Below are positions 1-9,195 of a stretch of 64,000 bases of DNA, in pieces. The notes beneath the pieces were generated by a model that had not been told where the DNA came from, made no database searches, and worked only from the letters and a program-made list of their open reading frames with translations. Both the position numbers and the translations under genes were made by a program. Source of the DNA: Frankia sp. AgB32 (GTDB lineage: Bacteria; Actinomycetota; Actinomycetes; Frankiales; Frankiaceae). The stretch is from assembly GCF_023243045.1 (NCBI RefSeq), contig NZ_JALKFX010000016.1:21571-85570 (forward strand), given 5' to 3'. Positions within the stretch are counted from its first letter, which is position 1, and the number at the start of each line of letters is the position of its first letter.

Positions 1-1914
1 CAGCGGAGCCAGCGCGCGGGCGACCCGCTCGCACCAGGGCACCGTCACCAGGTCGGGACGCACCCCGGGCACCTCCGGCACGTCGGTCTGGCGCACCGCC
101 AGCACGTCGCCGTCGCAGCGGATGACGGTGGTGCACTCCTCGGGCAGCAGCCGCACCTCGGTGTCCAGGCAGAGCGCGAAGATCCGCACGGCCGGGCCCT
201 CGGTGAGCACCTGGATCATTCCCGGCACGTCGCGCAGCCGCCGGGCTCCGTCCACGAGCACGACCACGTCGGGCTGGGTGAACATCACCGGTCCGAGCGC
301 CGACTCGCGGGCCTGCGCGCGGACCCGGATCTGCGCCTGCAGTTCGGCGACGCGGTGCGCGACGGTCTCGGGGTCGTTGCCGATCGACACCGCGGGCCCA
401 CCGGCGCCACCCGCGGCGCCCGGGCGGCTGTGCGGCAGCCAGCGGGTCCATGCCCAGCTCGACCGGCCGCCGCTGTCGGTGAGCACGACGATCCGCAGGT
501 CGCGGGGGCTGTGCAGGACGGCGCACTGGACGAGCAGCCAGCGTCCCAGCGCGTGCGCGTGCGCCCGCGTGCCGGCCACGCCCACCACGCCGCGGGCGGC
601 GACGTCCACCGCGAGGGGTACCTCGGGGACGTTCCACCGCAGCCGATGGTCGTGATCGTCGAGGGCGGGGTCCTCCACCTCGACGAGGGACGGCTGGTCG
701 ACGGTGCCGACCCGCAGCAGGAGATGGTCCGGATCGGTGCGCCGGCGTTCCCACAGCCGGTGGCCCGGGCCGGTCGCGGTGAGCCCGACCGCCGCGGGAT
801 CGGGGGCGGCCTGGGCGCGGGCCGCGCGTTCGGTGCTGACCACGGCGCCCAGGTCGGCCGCGACCACGGCGCGCCGTGCCCGGTAGCGTGCCGCCTCCGT
901 CCGGTAGCGGCGGCGCCCGCCGCGCCGTTCCTGGTTCCAGTTGGCGAACGCCAGCACCGGGCTGAACAGCATGATGACGACGAAGAACAGCGTGTGGAAG
1001 AACCACACGAACGCCAGGCCCAGCAGCATCGGCGCGATCATGAGCAGCAGCGGGATGGGCCTGCGCACGGGCGGCGTCGGCGGCACGGGGAAGCGCTGGC
1101 GGGAGGCGAGCAGCGGCGGCACGATCCGCGGCGGCCGGTTGAAGTCAAGGCCCAGCACATCCTCCGACGGCGTGATGGCCGCGTCGGCGGTGAAGCACTC
1201 GGCCAGTCGCAGCAGCGCCGGTCCGACGACGAGGTCCGAGCCGTCCGCCCAGGCGGTGGCGCCCGGCGCGGTGGCGCCCAGGGGCGTCCAGCGCGGTGGT
1301 TCGGGCGGGTCGGGACGGTCCCGCCGTTCGATGCGCATCGCCGCGTGGTGGGGCTCGGTCAGGCGAAGCTGTGGCGCGCGGGGCTGGGTCGTGCGCACCG
1401 AGCCCGGGGCGAGATCGGTCAGCCAGGTGTCCCCGTCGTGCCCGACGTGCAGGACCGCGGCCCGGGCGGGGACGTCGTCGGCGGTGAGCCGGATCGCGCA
1501 GCCCACGCCTGCGCCGATGTCGTGCGCGCCGACCCCGACCCGCCAGATCCGCCCGGCGTCGGGTCCGCCGACCACCCGCACCTCGAACCACCTGGCGGGT
1601 CCGGCTGCGGGGTCCGACGGCTCGTCCGGCGCGACCGGGTTGTCCAGTCCGATCCGCCGGCCCGTCAGGATGCCGCTGTCACCGACCGTCGCGGCCGGGT
1701 CCAGGGGTTCGCCGTCCAGGAAGCAGACCGGGTCCGGCGAGGCGGTCAGGCCCTCGGTGAGCGCCCTGATGGTGGTCGTGGGCCGCAGGCGCACCAGCAC
1801 GTCACGCGCCCCCGGCCCGGCGCTCCCGCCGCCGGTGCGGCCCGCGCCCGCGGTGGCCTCCCGGGGGTCGGGGTCGGGGTCGGCTTCGACGGTGAGAACG
1901 ACGTCCGTGGTCAC
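1..1914 (-). CDS. Type VII secretion EssC/FtsK-like ATPase, N-terminal part
   Basis: The gene is open for 638 codons from a GTG at 1914 and runs off the left edge, so the C-terminal ATPase domains are not visible. The order I read is a ubiquitin-like N-terminus (about residues 35-95), an FHA-like domain (about 105-170, starting WFEVRVVGG), two adjacent membrane segments (about 282-322, with LLLMIAPMLLGLAFVWFF), then the cytoplasmic region that precedes the FtsK/SpoIIIE modules. This order matches EssC-type motor ATPases of type VII secretion. The GTG overlaps the stop of the upstream gene as GTGA, implying translational coupling. The substrate is unknown. An unrelated FHA-FtsK protein is possible because the Walker motifs lie outside the window. 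Confidence 0.7.
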   Translation of the reverse strand, partial: MTTDVVLTVEADPDPDPREATAGAGRTGGGSAGPGARDVLVRLRPTTTIRALTEGLTASPDPVCFLDGEPLDPAATVGDSGILTGRRIGLDNPVAPDEPSDPAAGPARWFEVRVVGGPDAGRIWRVGVGAHDIGAGVGCAIRLTADDVPARAAVLHVGHDGDTWLTDLAPGSVRTTQPRAPQLRLTEPHHAAMRIERRDRPDPPEPPRWTPLGATAPGATAWADGSDLVVGPALLRLAECFTADAAITPSEDVLGLDFNRPPRIVPPLLASRQRFPVPPTPPVRRPIPLLLMIAPMLLGLAFVWFFHTLFFVVIMLFSPVLAFANWNQERRGGRRRYRTEAARYRARRAVVAADLGAVVSTERAARAQAAPDPAAVGLTATGPGHRLWERRRTDPDHLLLRVGTVDQPSLVEVEDPALDDHDHRLRWNVPEVPLAVDVAARGVVGVAGTRAHAHALGRWLLVQCAVLHSPRDLRIVVLTDSGGRSSWAWTRWLPHSRPGAAGGAGGPAVSIGNDPETVAHRVAELQAQIRVRAQARESALGPVMFTQPDVVVLVDGARRLRDVPGMIQVLTEGPAVRIFALCLDTEVRLLPEECTTVIRCDGDVLAVRQTDVPEVPGVRPDLVTVPWCERVARALAPL

Positions 1915-3386
1915 TGGCCCGCCGCCGCGGCTCCCGCCGCGACCTCCACGGCCGGTCGCTCACCCGCAGCGGCGGCCTGCCGGCCCACGCCGCGCACCGG
2001 CTCCGGGGCAGCGAGCTCGGCTGCCTCACCGCCGGTGGCCCCGGCCGCCGTGCCCACGCGACGGCGGGCGTCGCCGTCGTCGTCCTGGTCGGCCTGGCCG
2101 ACCCGGACGCGCTCGCCCGCGGCGGCCACACCCAGGGGTGGCGCGCTCAGGGGTGGCGCGCTTGGGGTCGGCATGGTCGGGGTCGGCATGGTCGGGGTCG
2201 GCATGGTCGGGGTCGGCGAGCCTGGGGTGTGCGAACCCAGGGGCGGCGAACTCGCCGACGTCGTCCCGGTGGGCACGGTGCCGGCGTTCGGCGGGGCGGC
2301 GTCGTTCCCGCCGGGTCGGCGCCGGGTCCGCACGCGGCGGCGAAGCGCACGGTCCAGGCCGCGTTCGAGGGGGGCGGCGTCCGCGTGGACACCGAGCTCG
2401 GGCACCGTGACGTGTCCGATCGGATCGATCTCAAGCCTCCACCGCGTCATCCCGAGCCGGCCGACGGTGAGGATCCGCAGCTCGGGATGCTGTTGGACGA
2501 GCCGGCCCAGCCGTGGCAGCTCGTCGTCGTCGATACCGGCACACACCAGCACGGTCAGGCCGCCGGCCGGTACCGTGCCCGTGCCGGTCGCCTGCTCGGG
2601 TGACCAGTCCGAGTCCGGCGGGCCGTCGAGCAGATCGAGTGCCTCGGACAACGACGGTCCGCGGTAACCGGGCAGGAGCCCCGCCGTGACCGACAACCGC
2701 ACCCCACCAGCGGTCGTGAGGCCGGCGGCGAGCTGCGCGGCGATCGCCGCGGCGAGCCGACGGGCCCGCGCGGGCGGCCCCTCGATGGTCCCGACCGCCG
2801 GGAGCGCGGCCAGGTCCAGCAGTGCCAGGGCCGCGCCCGCGCCCGCAACGAGCCCCACCACGACAGGACAGTGCCCCTGCCCCTGGCCGGCGGGGTCGAC
2901 GGCCGCGGAGGTGCCGACGACCGCGGGGTCGACGGGCACCCGCGCCGACCCGGCGGCCCGAATCCGCGCCCGGTTGAAGACAGGTCGCGGGATGCCCGCG
3001 CCACGGCCGAGGAGGGTGACCCGGATCGAGTCGGCGCTCACCGCGGCGTGCAGCGGTCGGACGCCCGCCGCGCGAGCGGCCGGCTCGGAAGCGGCCGCCT
3101 CGTCCGCCGCCGCGGCGAGCGCGGTGACCGTGTCCCGGGCGAGCGCCGGGTCTGCGAGCAGCGCGGCGACGGCGCGCACGTCCCGGCGGAAGCGGTGTCC
3201 GGCGGTGCTCACCAGGGCGAGGTCGCGCAGCCCCAGCGCGAACTGACGGCCCAGGCTCCGGATCGTCCGCCGCCAGCCCCACGTGCGGGAGAACCAGTTC
3301 GCGAACACCAGCGCCAGGACACCCGCGACGACGGCGGTGAGAACGAGCAGGACGACGCCGCGGTGGGCCCGCAGGATCTCAGGCAC
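1911..3386 (-). CDS. Single-pass membrane protein of the type VII-like operon
   Basis: This is a 491-residue protein if it starts at the GTG at 3386, which overlaps the end of the upstream lectin gene by 8 bases. Earlier in-frame starts exist but would lie deep inside that gene. One membrane helix sits near residues 10-32 (GVVLLVLTAVVAGVLALVF). An alanine-rich soluble region of about 320 residues follows, ending in the conserved-looking stretch RWRLEIDPIGHVTVPELG. The tail is of low complexity and contains a 15-bp repeat that gives PTM/PTP repeats (2166-2210). I do not recognise the family. Its place between a ricin-type lectin and an EssC-like ATPase suggests a secretion accessory protein. 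Confidence 0.6.
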   Translation of the reverse strand: MPEILRAHRGVVLLVLTAVVAGVLALVFANWFSRTWGWRRTIRSLGRQFALGLRDLALVSTAGHRFRRDVRAVAALLADPALARDTVTALAAAADEAAASEPAARAAGVRPLHAAVSADSIRVTLLGRGAGIPRPVFNRARIRAAGSARVPVDPAVVGTSAAVDPAGQGQGHCPVVVGLVAGAGAALALLDLAALPAVGTIEGPPARARRLAAAIAAQLAAGLTTAGGVRLSVTAGLLPGYRGPSLSEALDLLDGPPDSDWSPEQATGTGTVPAGGLTVLVCAGIDDDELPRLGRLVQQHPELRILTVGRLGMTRWRLEIDPIGHVTVPELGVHADAAPLERGLDRALRRRVRTRRRPGGNDAAPPNAGTVPTGTTSASSPPLGSHTPGSPTPTMPTPTMPTPTMPTPSAPPLSAPPLGVAAAGERVRVGQADQDDDGDARRRVGTAAGATGGEAAELAAPEPVRGVGRQAAAAGERPAVEVAAGAAAAGQ

Positions 3387-4653
3387 GGACCCACCGCTGG
3401 TAGGAACCGTCGTTGCACGGCAGCGTGTAGGCGCTGCCGTCACTGCCGCTGTCGAAGCAACGTTTCGTTCCGACGTTGGTCATACTCACGCTGCTGTAGC
3501 CGGCGTCGACCATCTTCCACCACTGGTTGGGCTTGCTCTGGCAGACCCGGCTGTAGGCCTGGCCCTTCGCGTTGCTGTCCAGGCACAGTCCGGTCGACTG
3601 GTTCTTCAGCATCACCTGGCCGTAGCCGAAGACCGCCCATCGCTCGCTGAGCCGGCCGTCGCAGGTGCTGGCGTAGATGGTGCTGTCCGCGCCGCTGTCG
3701 AGGCAGAAGCCGGTGGCGAGATTGGTGAGGATCGCCACCCCCGACTGCGGCTGCCCGGTCGCCGCGGGCGGCGCGGGTGCCTGGACGGGCGCCTGCGCGG
3801 GTGCCGGCGGCGCCGGCGTCATGGACACCTCGGGCACGGTCGTCGCCTTCGGGGCGGAGGCCGGCGGGAGGGCCGCCGGCCGGGCGGGAGTGTTCTCCTG
3901 ACGGTCCGTGCCGGCGGCCGCTGGCGGGCCGGCGGGCTGACGCGCGGGCGGGACGACGGCGCCCTGACCCGCGCTGCCCGGCCCGGGCGCGGGTGTCGCG
4001 GCGACTACCGACGCCGCCGGGTACGTGGCGTCAGGCAGCGCGGAGACCGCGGTGCCGCGCGGTTCGGCCGGGCCCGGTCGCGGGAGCCCGGCGGCGGCGG
4101 GGGTGTTCGGCAGGTGTGTCGCCGCCGGACTGTCCGCGGTCAGGGACCAGCCGGCATCCAGGCCGGCGGCGGAACCGAGCCCACCGATCAGCCCGACGGC
4201 CACGACCGCGACCAGCGCGCCGAGTGTGCCCCAGGCGCGGCGCGGAAGCCCGGCGCGGGGCCGGCGTCCGGGTGGCGTCCGGCGCCAGGCGGCGAGGAAC
4301 CGCTCGGCATCGGCGTCGGGCTCCGCGCGACCGCCGACCGCACCCGTGTACCCGCCGCCGGCAGCGCCATCGGCGCCAGGGCCATCGGCGCCAGGGCCAT
4401 CGCCGCCAGGGCCACCGCCGCCAGGGCCACCGCCGTCACCTGCGTCGCCGCCGCCGGCATCGCTGTCGCTGTCGCCGTATCCGGCGTCGTCGTACTGTTC
4501 GCCGCCGGGCCCGTTGCCGCCGCGGCCGTCCGTGACCGTGCCGGGGCCGTCGATCACCGTGCTACCCGCTCCGGCGCTGTCGGTCGCGGCGCCAAGTATC
4601 ACCGTGCGTGGTCCACTGACGCCATACGGCGGCGCCTCCGGCACACCGGCCAC
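3379..4653 (-). CDS. Membrane-anchored ricin B-type lectin
   Basis: The protein is about 424 residues from the GTG at 4653 (AGGTGAGG lies just upstream); a second GTG at 4644 is equally possible. A cytoplasmic Gly/Asp/Pro-rich segment is followed by a membrane helix (LGALVAVVAVGLIGGLG), then a long Pro/Ala/Thr linker. The C-terminal 120 residues form a ricin-type beta-trefoil with three CLDS/CFDS repeats and the QxW-like motifs ERW, QWW and QRW. This is a type II topology with the lectin outside the cell. Ricin domains bind sugars, so a cell-envelope glycan is a reasonable ligand. It is the first gene of the minus-strand operon with the EssC-like ATPase. A five-unit 15-bp repeat (4366-4440) encodes the acidic Gly-Pro stretch. 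Confidence 0.75.
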   Translation of the reverse strand: MAGVPEAPPYGVSGPRTVILGAATDSAGAGSTVIDGPGTVTDGRGGNGPGGEQYDDAGYGDSDSDAGGGDAGDGGGPGGGGPGGDGPGADGPGADGAAGGGYTGAVGGRAEPDADAERFLAAWRRTPPGRRPRAGLPRRAWGTLGALVAVVAVGLIGGLGSAAGLDAGWSLTADSPAATHLPNTPAAAGLPRPGPAEPRGTAVSALPDATYPAASVVAATPAPGPGSAGQGAVVPPARQPAGPPAAAGTDRQENTPARPAALPPASAPKATTVPEVSMTPAPPAPAQAPVQAPAPPAATGQPQSGVAILTNLATGFCLDSGADSTIYASTCDGRLSERWAVFGYGQVMLKNQSTGLCLDSNAKGQAYSRVCQSKPNQWWKMVDAGYSSVSMTNVGTKRCFDSGSDGSAYTLPCNDGSYQRWVRA

Positions 4654-5074
4654 CCCTGCCTCACCTCGCCGCCACCCGCATCCGAACCGACGTAGCACGT
4701 CAAACCCGAAAGAATCGCAAATCGCCCGATTGGGCACGTTACCGAGGGCAGACAACCGGGTCGAGTGCGTCACCAACCGTTCACATGTGCGTTGCCGCGC
4801 GGCCACCAGCGGCTGGCGCGGCCGGCCCACCCCGTCCGCGCCGCCGGGCCCGCGGCGACCGAACGAAACACGCCCGTACTAGAGTGACGGCATGCTCGCC
4901 CGCGGGAGTTCCTGGCGGGCCGCCTGTCCGGCGGCCCCGCTGATGCGCGCGTAGCACCATCCACGAGCACGCGGCCGCCCCTCCGGCGGCCGCCGTGGTC
5001 AACTCCCTCCCCGGCGTGGAAGCAGCGGCCCCGGTCAGGCCGGCTGTGTGTCCCGACCCACGAGGACACCGACC
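4654..5074. other. Intergenic region between divergent genes
   Basis: This 421-bp interval separates the minus-strand lectin operon from the plus-strand anthranilate synthase gene and should hold both promoters. I found no clear -35/-10 pair, no RNA gene and no convincing small gene. The only firm element is the GAGGA ribosome binding site just before 5075. Confidence 0.5.
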
Positions 5075-7282
5075 ATGGACCTGCTCCGCCCCCTGCTCGC
5101 CGCCGTCTCGGCCGGCGGCGATCCCGGCCCGTTCGCCCTGCTGCGCCGCAGCGGTGCCGACCATCTCGACGTGCTGCGCGGCGAGCTCGCCGTGGTCGAC
5201 CGGATCGCGGACATCCCGCTGCCGACCGGGCCCGCCGGGCCGCGCACGCTCGCCGTCATCCCCTTCCGCCAGCTCGCCGAGCAAGGCCTGCCCTGCGTCG
5301 ACGACGGCGCCCCGCTGGAGTGCCTGCGCGTCACCGACCACGGACATCTGTCGCTCACCGAGGCCCTCGCCGCACTGCCCGCCACCGGCCCCGCCGCCAC
5401 CGGTGGCCACTTCGACCACGACGACGACAAGTACGCCGAGACCGTCCGCACGGTGCTACGCGAGGAGATCGGCCGCGGCCAGGGCGCGAACTTCGTCCTG
5501 CACCGCACCTACACGGCCACCCTCGGCGGGCCGCCGCTGGCCGCCGGGCTCGCCGCGCTGCGCCGCCTGCTGAGAGACGAACCGGGCGCCTACTGGACGT
5601 TCCTCGTCCACACCGGCGCCCGCACCCTCGTCGGCGCCACCCCGGAACGCCACGTCAGCGCCGCCGGCGGGACGGTGCGGATGAACCCGATCAGCGGCAC
5701 CCACCGGCTGGGGCCCACCGGCCCCGACCAGGCCGGGCTGCTGCGTTTCCTCGCCGACGCGAAGGAGACCGACGAGCTGTACATGGTCCTCGACGAGGAG
5801 CTGAAGATGATGGCCCGCGTCGCCGGCGGGGGCGGGGGGATCAGCGGGCCGCGGCTGACCCGGATGGCCCATCTCGTGCACACCGAGTACCTCCTCGACG
5901 GCCGGGGCGACGCCGACGTGCGGGACATCCTGCGCGCGACGATGTTCGCGCCGACCGTCACCGGCAGTCCGCTGCGCAGCGCGCTGCGGGTGATCGCCCG
6001 CCATGAACGGCGCGGCCGGCGCTACTACGCCGGGGTGTGCGCCCTGCTCGGCCGGGACGGCACGGGCCACCAGACCCTCGACGCGCCGATCCTGATCCGC
6101 ACCGCCGAGCTGACCGCCGACGGCGTGCTGCGCGTCCCGGTCGGCGCGACGCTGGTGCGCCACTCCACCCCGCACGGCGAGGTCGCCGAGACCCACACCA
6201 AGGCCGCCGGCATCCTCGCCGCCTTCGGCCTGCGCACCCTGCCCCCCCTCCCCTCCCCCGCCGGCCCCCCGCCCCGCGCCGCCCAGCTCCCGCCGACGAC
6301 CGCGCCGGCATCGGCGACCACATCAGCGCCGGCATCGGCGTCCGCATCCGTGTCGACGTCCGCATCCGTGTCGGCGTCCGCATCCGTGTCGACGTCGACG
6401 TCGGTGGACGCGCGGGCGTTCGCGGCGCTGGCCGGAGCCGCGCCGATCGCCGCCGCGCTCGCCGACCGCAACGCCGCCCTGTCCCCGTTCTGGATCGACC
6501 GTCCGGCGCCGCGCTCGGCCGCCGTCGCGGCGCTGAGCGGCCGCTCGGCGCTCGTCGTCGACGCCGAGGACGCCTTCGCCGACATGCTCGCCGAGCTGAT
6601 GCGCGCGCTCGGCCTGGCCGTCACCGTGCGCCCGTGGGACAACCTCACCAGGCCGGCAGCCGACGGCCGGGCACACCGCCCCGGGCACGCGGCGCCCGCG
6701 CACCCATCGACTGGGCGCCCCTCGGCTGAGGACGCGGAGCCCAGGCGCGCGACGCGCGGAGGCGCCACGGCCGCGAAGGCGGAGCCTGGGGACGCGGAGC
6801 TGCTGGTCATCGGCCCTGGGCCGGGCGATCCGGGCGCGGCCGACGGTGACGGCGACGCGGGGCCGAAGATGGCGGTGCTGCGCGGGCTGATCGCCGGTCG
6901 CCTCGCGGCGGGCCGGCCGCTGCTCGCCGTCTGCCTCGGCCATCAGCTACTCGCCAGCCTGCTCGGACTCGCGCTGCACCGCCGCGACGATCCCTACCAG
7001 GGCCTGGCCCGCACCATCGACCTGTTCGGCCAGCCGCGCCGCGTCGGCTTCTACTCGACGTTCACCGCCGTGGCCGGGGCGGACGAGCTGGCCTCGGCGC
7101 ACGGCCTCGTCCGCCTCGCCCGCGACCCCGCCGACGGCACGGTGCACGCGCTGCGGGCCGCGACGTTCACGGGCCTGCAGTTCCATCCCGAGTCGGTGCT
7201 CAGCCGCGACGGGCTGGACATTCTGCGGGACGTACTCGCGGATCTGCTCGCACCCACGCCCGCCGCGCCCACCATCGGATAA
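5075..7282 (+). CDS. Anthranilate synthase, fused TrpE-TrpG (PhzE-like)
   Basis: This 735-residue fusion protein would convert chorismate plus glutamine to anthranilate, or to the related aminodeoxyisochorismate if it is truly PhzE-like. The N-terminal 390 residues are a chorismate-binding domain with MNPISGTHR and DEELKMMARV. A Pro/Ser/Ala linker with an 18-bp repeat (6341-6400) follows. The C-terminal class I glutamine amidotransferase shows GPGPGDPG, the nucleophile Cys in LLAVCLGHQLL and the His/Glu pair in LQFHPESVL. I chose the ATG at 5075 because GAGGACACCGACC precedes it. No other trp or phz gene lies nearby, so tryptophan versus secondary-metabolite use cannot be decided here. Confidence 0.85.
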   Translation: MDLLRPLLAAVSAGGDPGPFALLRRSGADHLDVLRGELAVVDRIADIPLPTGPAGPRTLAVIPFRQLAEQGLPCVDDGAPLECLRVTDHGHLSLTEALAALPATGPAATGGHFDHDDDKYAETVRTVLREEIGRGQGANFVLHRTYTATLGGPPLAAGLAALRRLLRDEPGAYWTFLVHTGARTLVGATPERHVSAAGGTVRMNPISGTHRLGPTGPDQAGLLRFLADAKETDELYMVLDEELKMMARVAGGGGGISGPRLTRMAHLVHTEYLLDGRGDADVRDILRATMFAPTVTGSPLRSALRVIARHERRGRRYYAGVCALLGRDGTGHQTLDAPILIRTAELTADGVLRVPVGATLVRHSTPHGEVAETHTKAAGILAAFGLRTLPPLPSPAGPPPRAAQLPPTTAPASATTSAPASASASVSTSASVSASASVSTSTSVDARAFAALAGAAPIAAALADRNAALSPFWIDRPAPRSAAVAALSGRSALVVDAEDAFADMLAELMRALGLAVTVRPWDNLTRPAADGRAHRPGHAAPAHPSTGRPSAEDAEPRRATRGGATAAKAEPGDAELLVIGPGPGDPGAADGDGDAGPKMAVLRGLIAGRLAAGRPLLAVCLGHQLLASLLGLALHRRDDPYQGLARTIDLFGQPRRVGFYSTFTAVAGADELASAHGLVRLARDPADGTVHALRAATFTGLQFHPESVLSRDGLDILRDVLADLLAPTPAAPTIG
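6341..6400 (+). repeat. 18-bp in-frame repeat in the synthase linker
   Basis: About three copies of an 18-bp unit (tccgcatccgtgtcgacg with small changes) encode an Ala/Ser/Val linker between the two enzyme domains. The copy number keeps the frame, so length variation should be tolerated. Confidence 0.7.
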
Positions 7283-7320
7283 TCCTTTACGTCCGTCCTG
7301 CGCGGGAGTTCGGAGGCGAC

Positions 7321-7929
7321 ATGGTCATCATCAGGGCGGCCGGCGCGGCGGATGCCGCCGGCATCCAGGCGGTCTACGCACCGTACGTCACCGGGTCGCC
7401 GGCGACGTTCGAGGAGGCGGTGCCCGGCCTCGCCGAGCTGCGCGCACGGATGGCCGCGGCGCCGCGCAAGCCGTGGCTGGTCGCCGAGGCCGACGGCGAG
7501 ATCGTCGGATACGCCTACGCCAGCGCCCACCATGCGCGGGCGTCCTACCGCTGGTCGGCGGACACGTCGATCTACCTGGCCGCGGCCGTGCACCGCCGCG
7601 GCCTGGGCCGGGCGCTCTACGATCGGCTCCTCGCCGAGGTGCGCGCGTTGGGATACCTCAACGTCTACGCGGGCATCACGCTGCCGAACGCCGCCAGCGT
7701 CACGCTGCACACCGCGGTCGGTTTCGAGCCGACGGGGGTGTATCGCAACGTGGGGTACCGGCTCGGGGCGTGGCGTGACGTCGCCTACTTCGGGATGGCC
7801 CTGGCCAGCCCGCTGCCGCCCGCACCCGCCGAGCCCCGCCCCTGGCGTCCCGGCACCGACCTGCCCGCCGGCGACGCGCACGGCCCGGACGGGGGCGGCG
7901 GCGCCACGCGCGACGGCGGGGACACGTAG
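7321..7929 (+). CDS. GNAT N-acetyltransferase, phosphinothricin/methionine-sulfone type
   Basis: This 202-residue protein belongs to the GNAT family whose members acetylate phosphinothricin or methionine derivatives (Pat/Bar/MddA-like). Visible features are the N-terminal IRAAGAADAAGIQAVYAPYV, the acetyl-CoA loop HRRGLGRALYDRLL near residues 92-105, and GYLNVYAGITLPNAASV followed by GFEPTGVYRNVGY. A good GGAGG site lies seven bases before the ATG. The last 35 residues are Pro/Gly-rich and not part of the fold. It is 38 bases downstream of the anthranilate synthase gene, so co-transcription is possible. The actual substrate cannot be read from the sequence. Confidence 0.85.
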   Translation: MVIIRAAGAADAAGIQAVYAPYVTGSPATFEEAVPGLAELRARMAAAPRKPWLVAEADGEIVGYAYASAHHARASYRWSADTSIYLAAAVHRRGLGRALYDRLLAEVRALGYLNVYAGITLPNAASVTLHTAVGFEPTGVYRNVGYRLGAWRDVAYFGMALASPLPPAPAEPRPWRPGTDLPAGDAHGPDGGGGATRDGGDT

Positions 7930-7991
7930 GACGGGCACGGGGCTGAGCCTCGACGCGGCCCGCCGGGCGGCGGGCGCACCGGCGGGGCAGG

Positions 7992-8990
7992 GTGACGGTA
8001 GGCGGACGGTGGGGGGCGACGGTGGTTCGGACGGTCGGAATGGTGCTGCATCCGCGGCGTGACTCCGCGCGGGCGGTCGCGGCGGTGCTCGACTGGGCGG
8101 CGCAGCGCGACGTGACGGTCCTCGGCGTCGCCGGTGAGATCGAACGGCTGCGCTGCGCCGCGGTCGCGGTCGACGCCGCGGAGCTCGCCGTCCGCTCCGA
8201 GCTGCTGGTCAGCCTCGGCGGTGACGGCACGATGCTGCGGGCGATGCGCCTGGCCGACCGCGGGCACGCCCCCGTCCTCGGGGTGAACCTGGGCCGGCTC
8301 GGATTCCTCGCCGAGGTCGACGTTCCCGAGCTGGCCATGGCGCTGTCCGCGATCGACCGCCACGAGTACACCGTCGAGCCGCGCCTGGCCGTCGACGCCG
8401 ACCTCGGCGTCGACAACGGCGTCGACAACGGCAGGGGCGCGCACGGCGCCGTCCCGGCGAAGACGTTCGTGGATGGTGGTGAGCGCTTCGGTGCGCGGAC
8501 GATGAGCGCGTTCAACGACGTCGCCGTCGTGCGGATGCCGGGGCAGGGCGGCAGCGCCGCGGTGGAGCTGCGGGTCGGCGGGCGACCGTTCGTCCGCTAC
8601 GCCGCGGACGCGGTGGTCGTGTCGACCCCGACGGGCTCCACCGCGTACAGCTTCTCGGCGGGCGGGCCGCTGGTCAGTCCGTCCGTCGAGGCGCTGCTGG
8701 TGACGCCGGTGGCGCCGCATTCGGCGTTCAACCGGGGCATGGTGCTGTCCGTGCACGACTCGCTGGCCCTGACCGTGCTGCCGGGCAGCGCCCGGCTCGC
8801 CGTCGAGATCGACGGTGCGGTGCACGTTCATCTCGACGCCGGGGCGACGATGACGATGACCTCCCGGCCGGCGGCGGTCGGAGTCGTCCGCCTCGGGCAC
8901 ACGACCTTCTACGAACGCGCCGCCCGCAAGCTGCGCCTGGCCAGCTCCGCCGAGGTCGACGGCCCCGCGCCCGGCCCCGGCACGAACTGA
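7992..8990 (+). CDS. nadK: NAD kinase
   Basis: The enzyme phosphorylates NAD to NADP with ATP or polyphosphate. The protein has 332 residues. It carries the kinase motif GGDGT at residues 76-80, NLGRLGFLAEV, a substrate loop region with SAFNDVAV, and the glycine-rich STPTGSTAYSFSAGGPLVSP block. All are hallmarks of the family and the length is normal. The start is uncertain: a GTG at 7992 gives the length used here, and a GTG at 8022 preceded by a run of G would match the usual family N-terminus (VVRTVGMVLHPRR) equally well. It follows the acetyltransferase by 62 bases on the same strand. Confidence 0.92.
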   Translation: MTVGGRWGATVVRTVGMVLHPRRDSARAVAAVLDWAAQRDVTVLGVAGEIERLRCAAVAVDAAELAVRSELLVSLGGDGTMLRAMRLADRGHAPVLGVNLGRLGFLAEVDVPELAMALSAIDRHEYTVEPRLAVDADLGVDNGVDNGRGAHGAVPAKTFVDGGERFGARTMSAFNDVAVVRMPGQGGSAAVELRVGGRPFVRYAADAVVVSTPTGSTAYSFSAGGPLVSPSVEALLVTPVAPHSAFNRGMVLSVHDSLALTVLPGSARLAVEIDGAVHVHLDAGATMTMTSRPAAVGVVRLGHTTFYERAARKLRLASSAEVDGPAPGPGTN

Positions 8991-9195
8991 ACCGCCACCA
9001 CCACCACCACCACCGACGGCCGCGCCGGGCGATGCCTGGGAACGGGGCAACCTGTCGCTTTGACCGGGGTCCGCATCCGATTTATCCCTGTCGAAGAGGC
9101 AGCAGGCGCCTTTCCCACGCACCAAGCCGGCGCCGGGCAGCCGGCTGCGCCGCCGACTGGCGAGCGCCGGGGCGGCGAGCGGCGAGGCTACGGCG

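Noticed and set aside
355..2667. Long plus-strand open frame of 770 codons
   Set aside because: It is antisense to the EssC-like and membrane protein genes, which show recognisable domains. Its own translation is Arg/Gly/Pro-rich without any motif.
8993..9020. CCACCA triplet run as a structured element
   Set aside because: It is a simple seven-fold trinucleotide run just after the NAD kinase stop, common in high-GC genomes, with no pairing partner.
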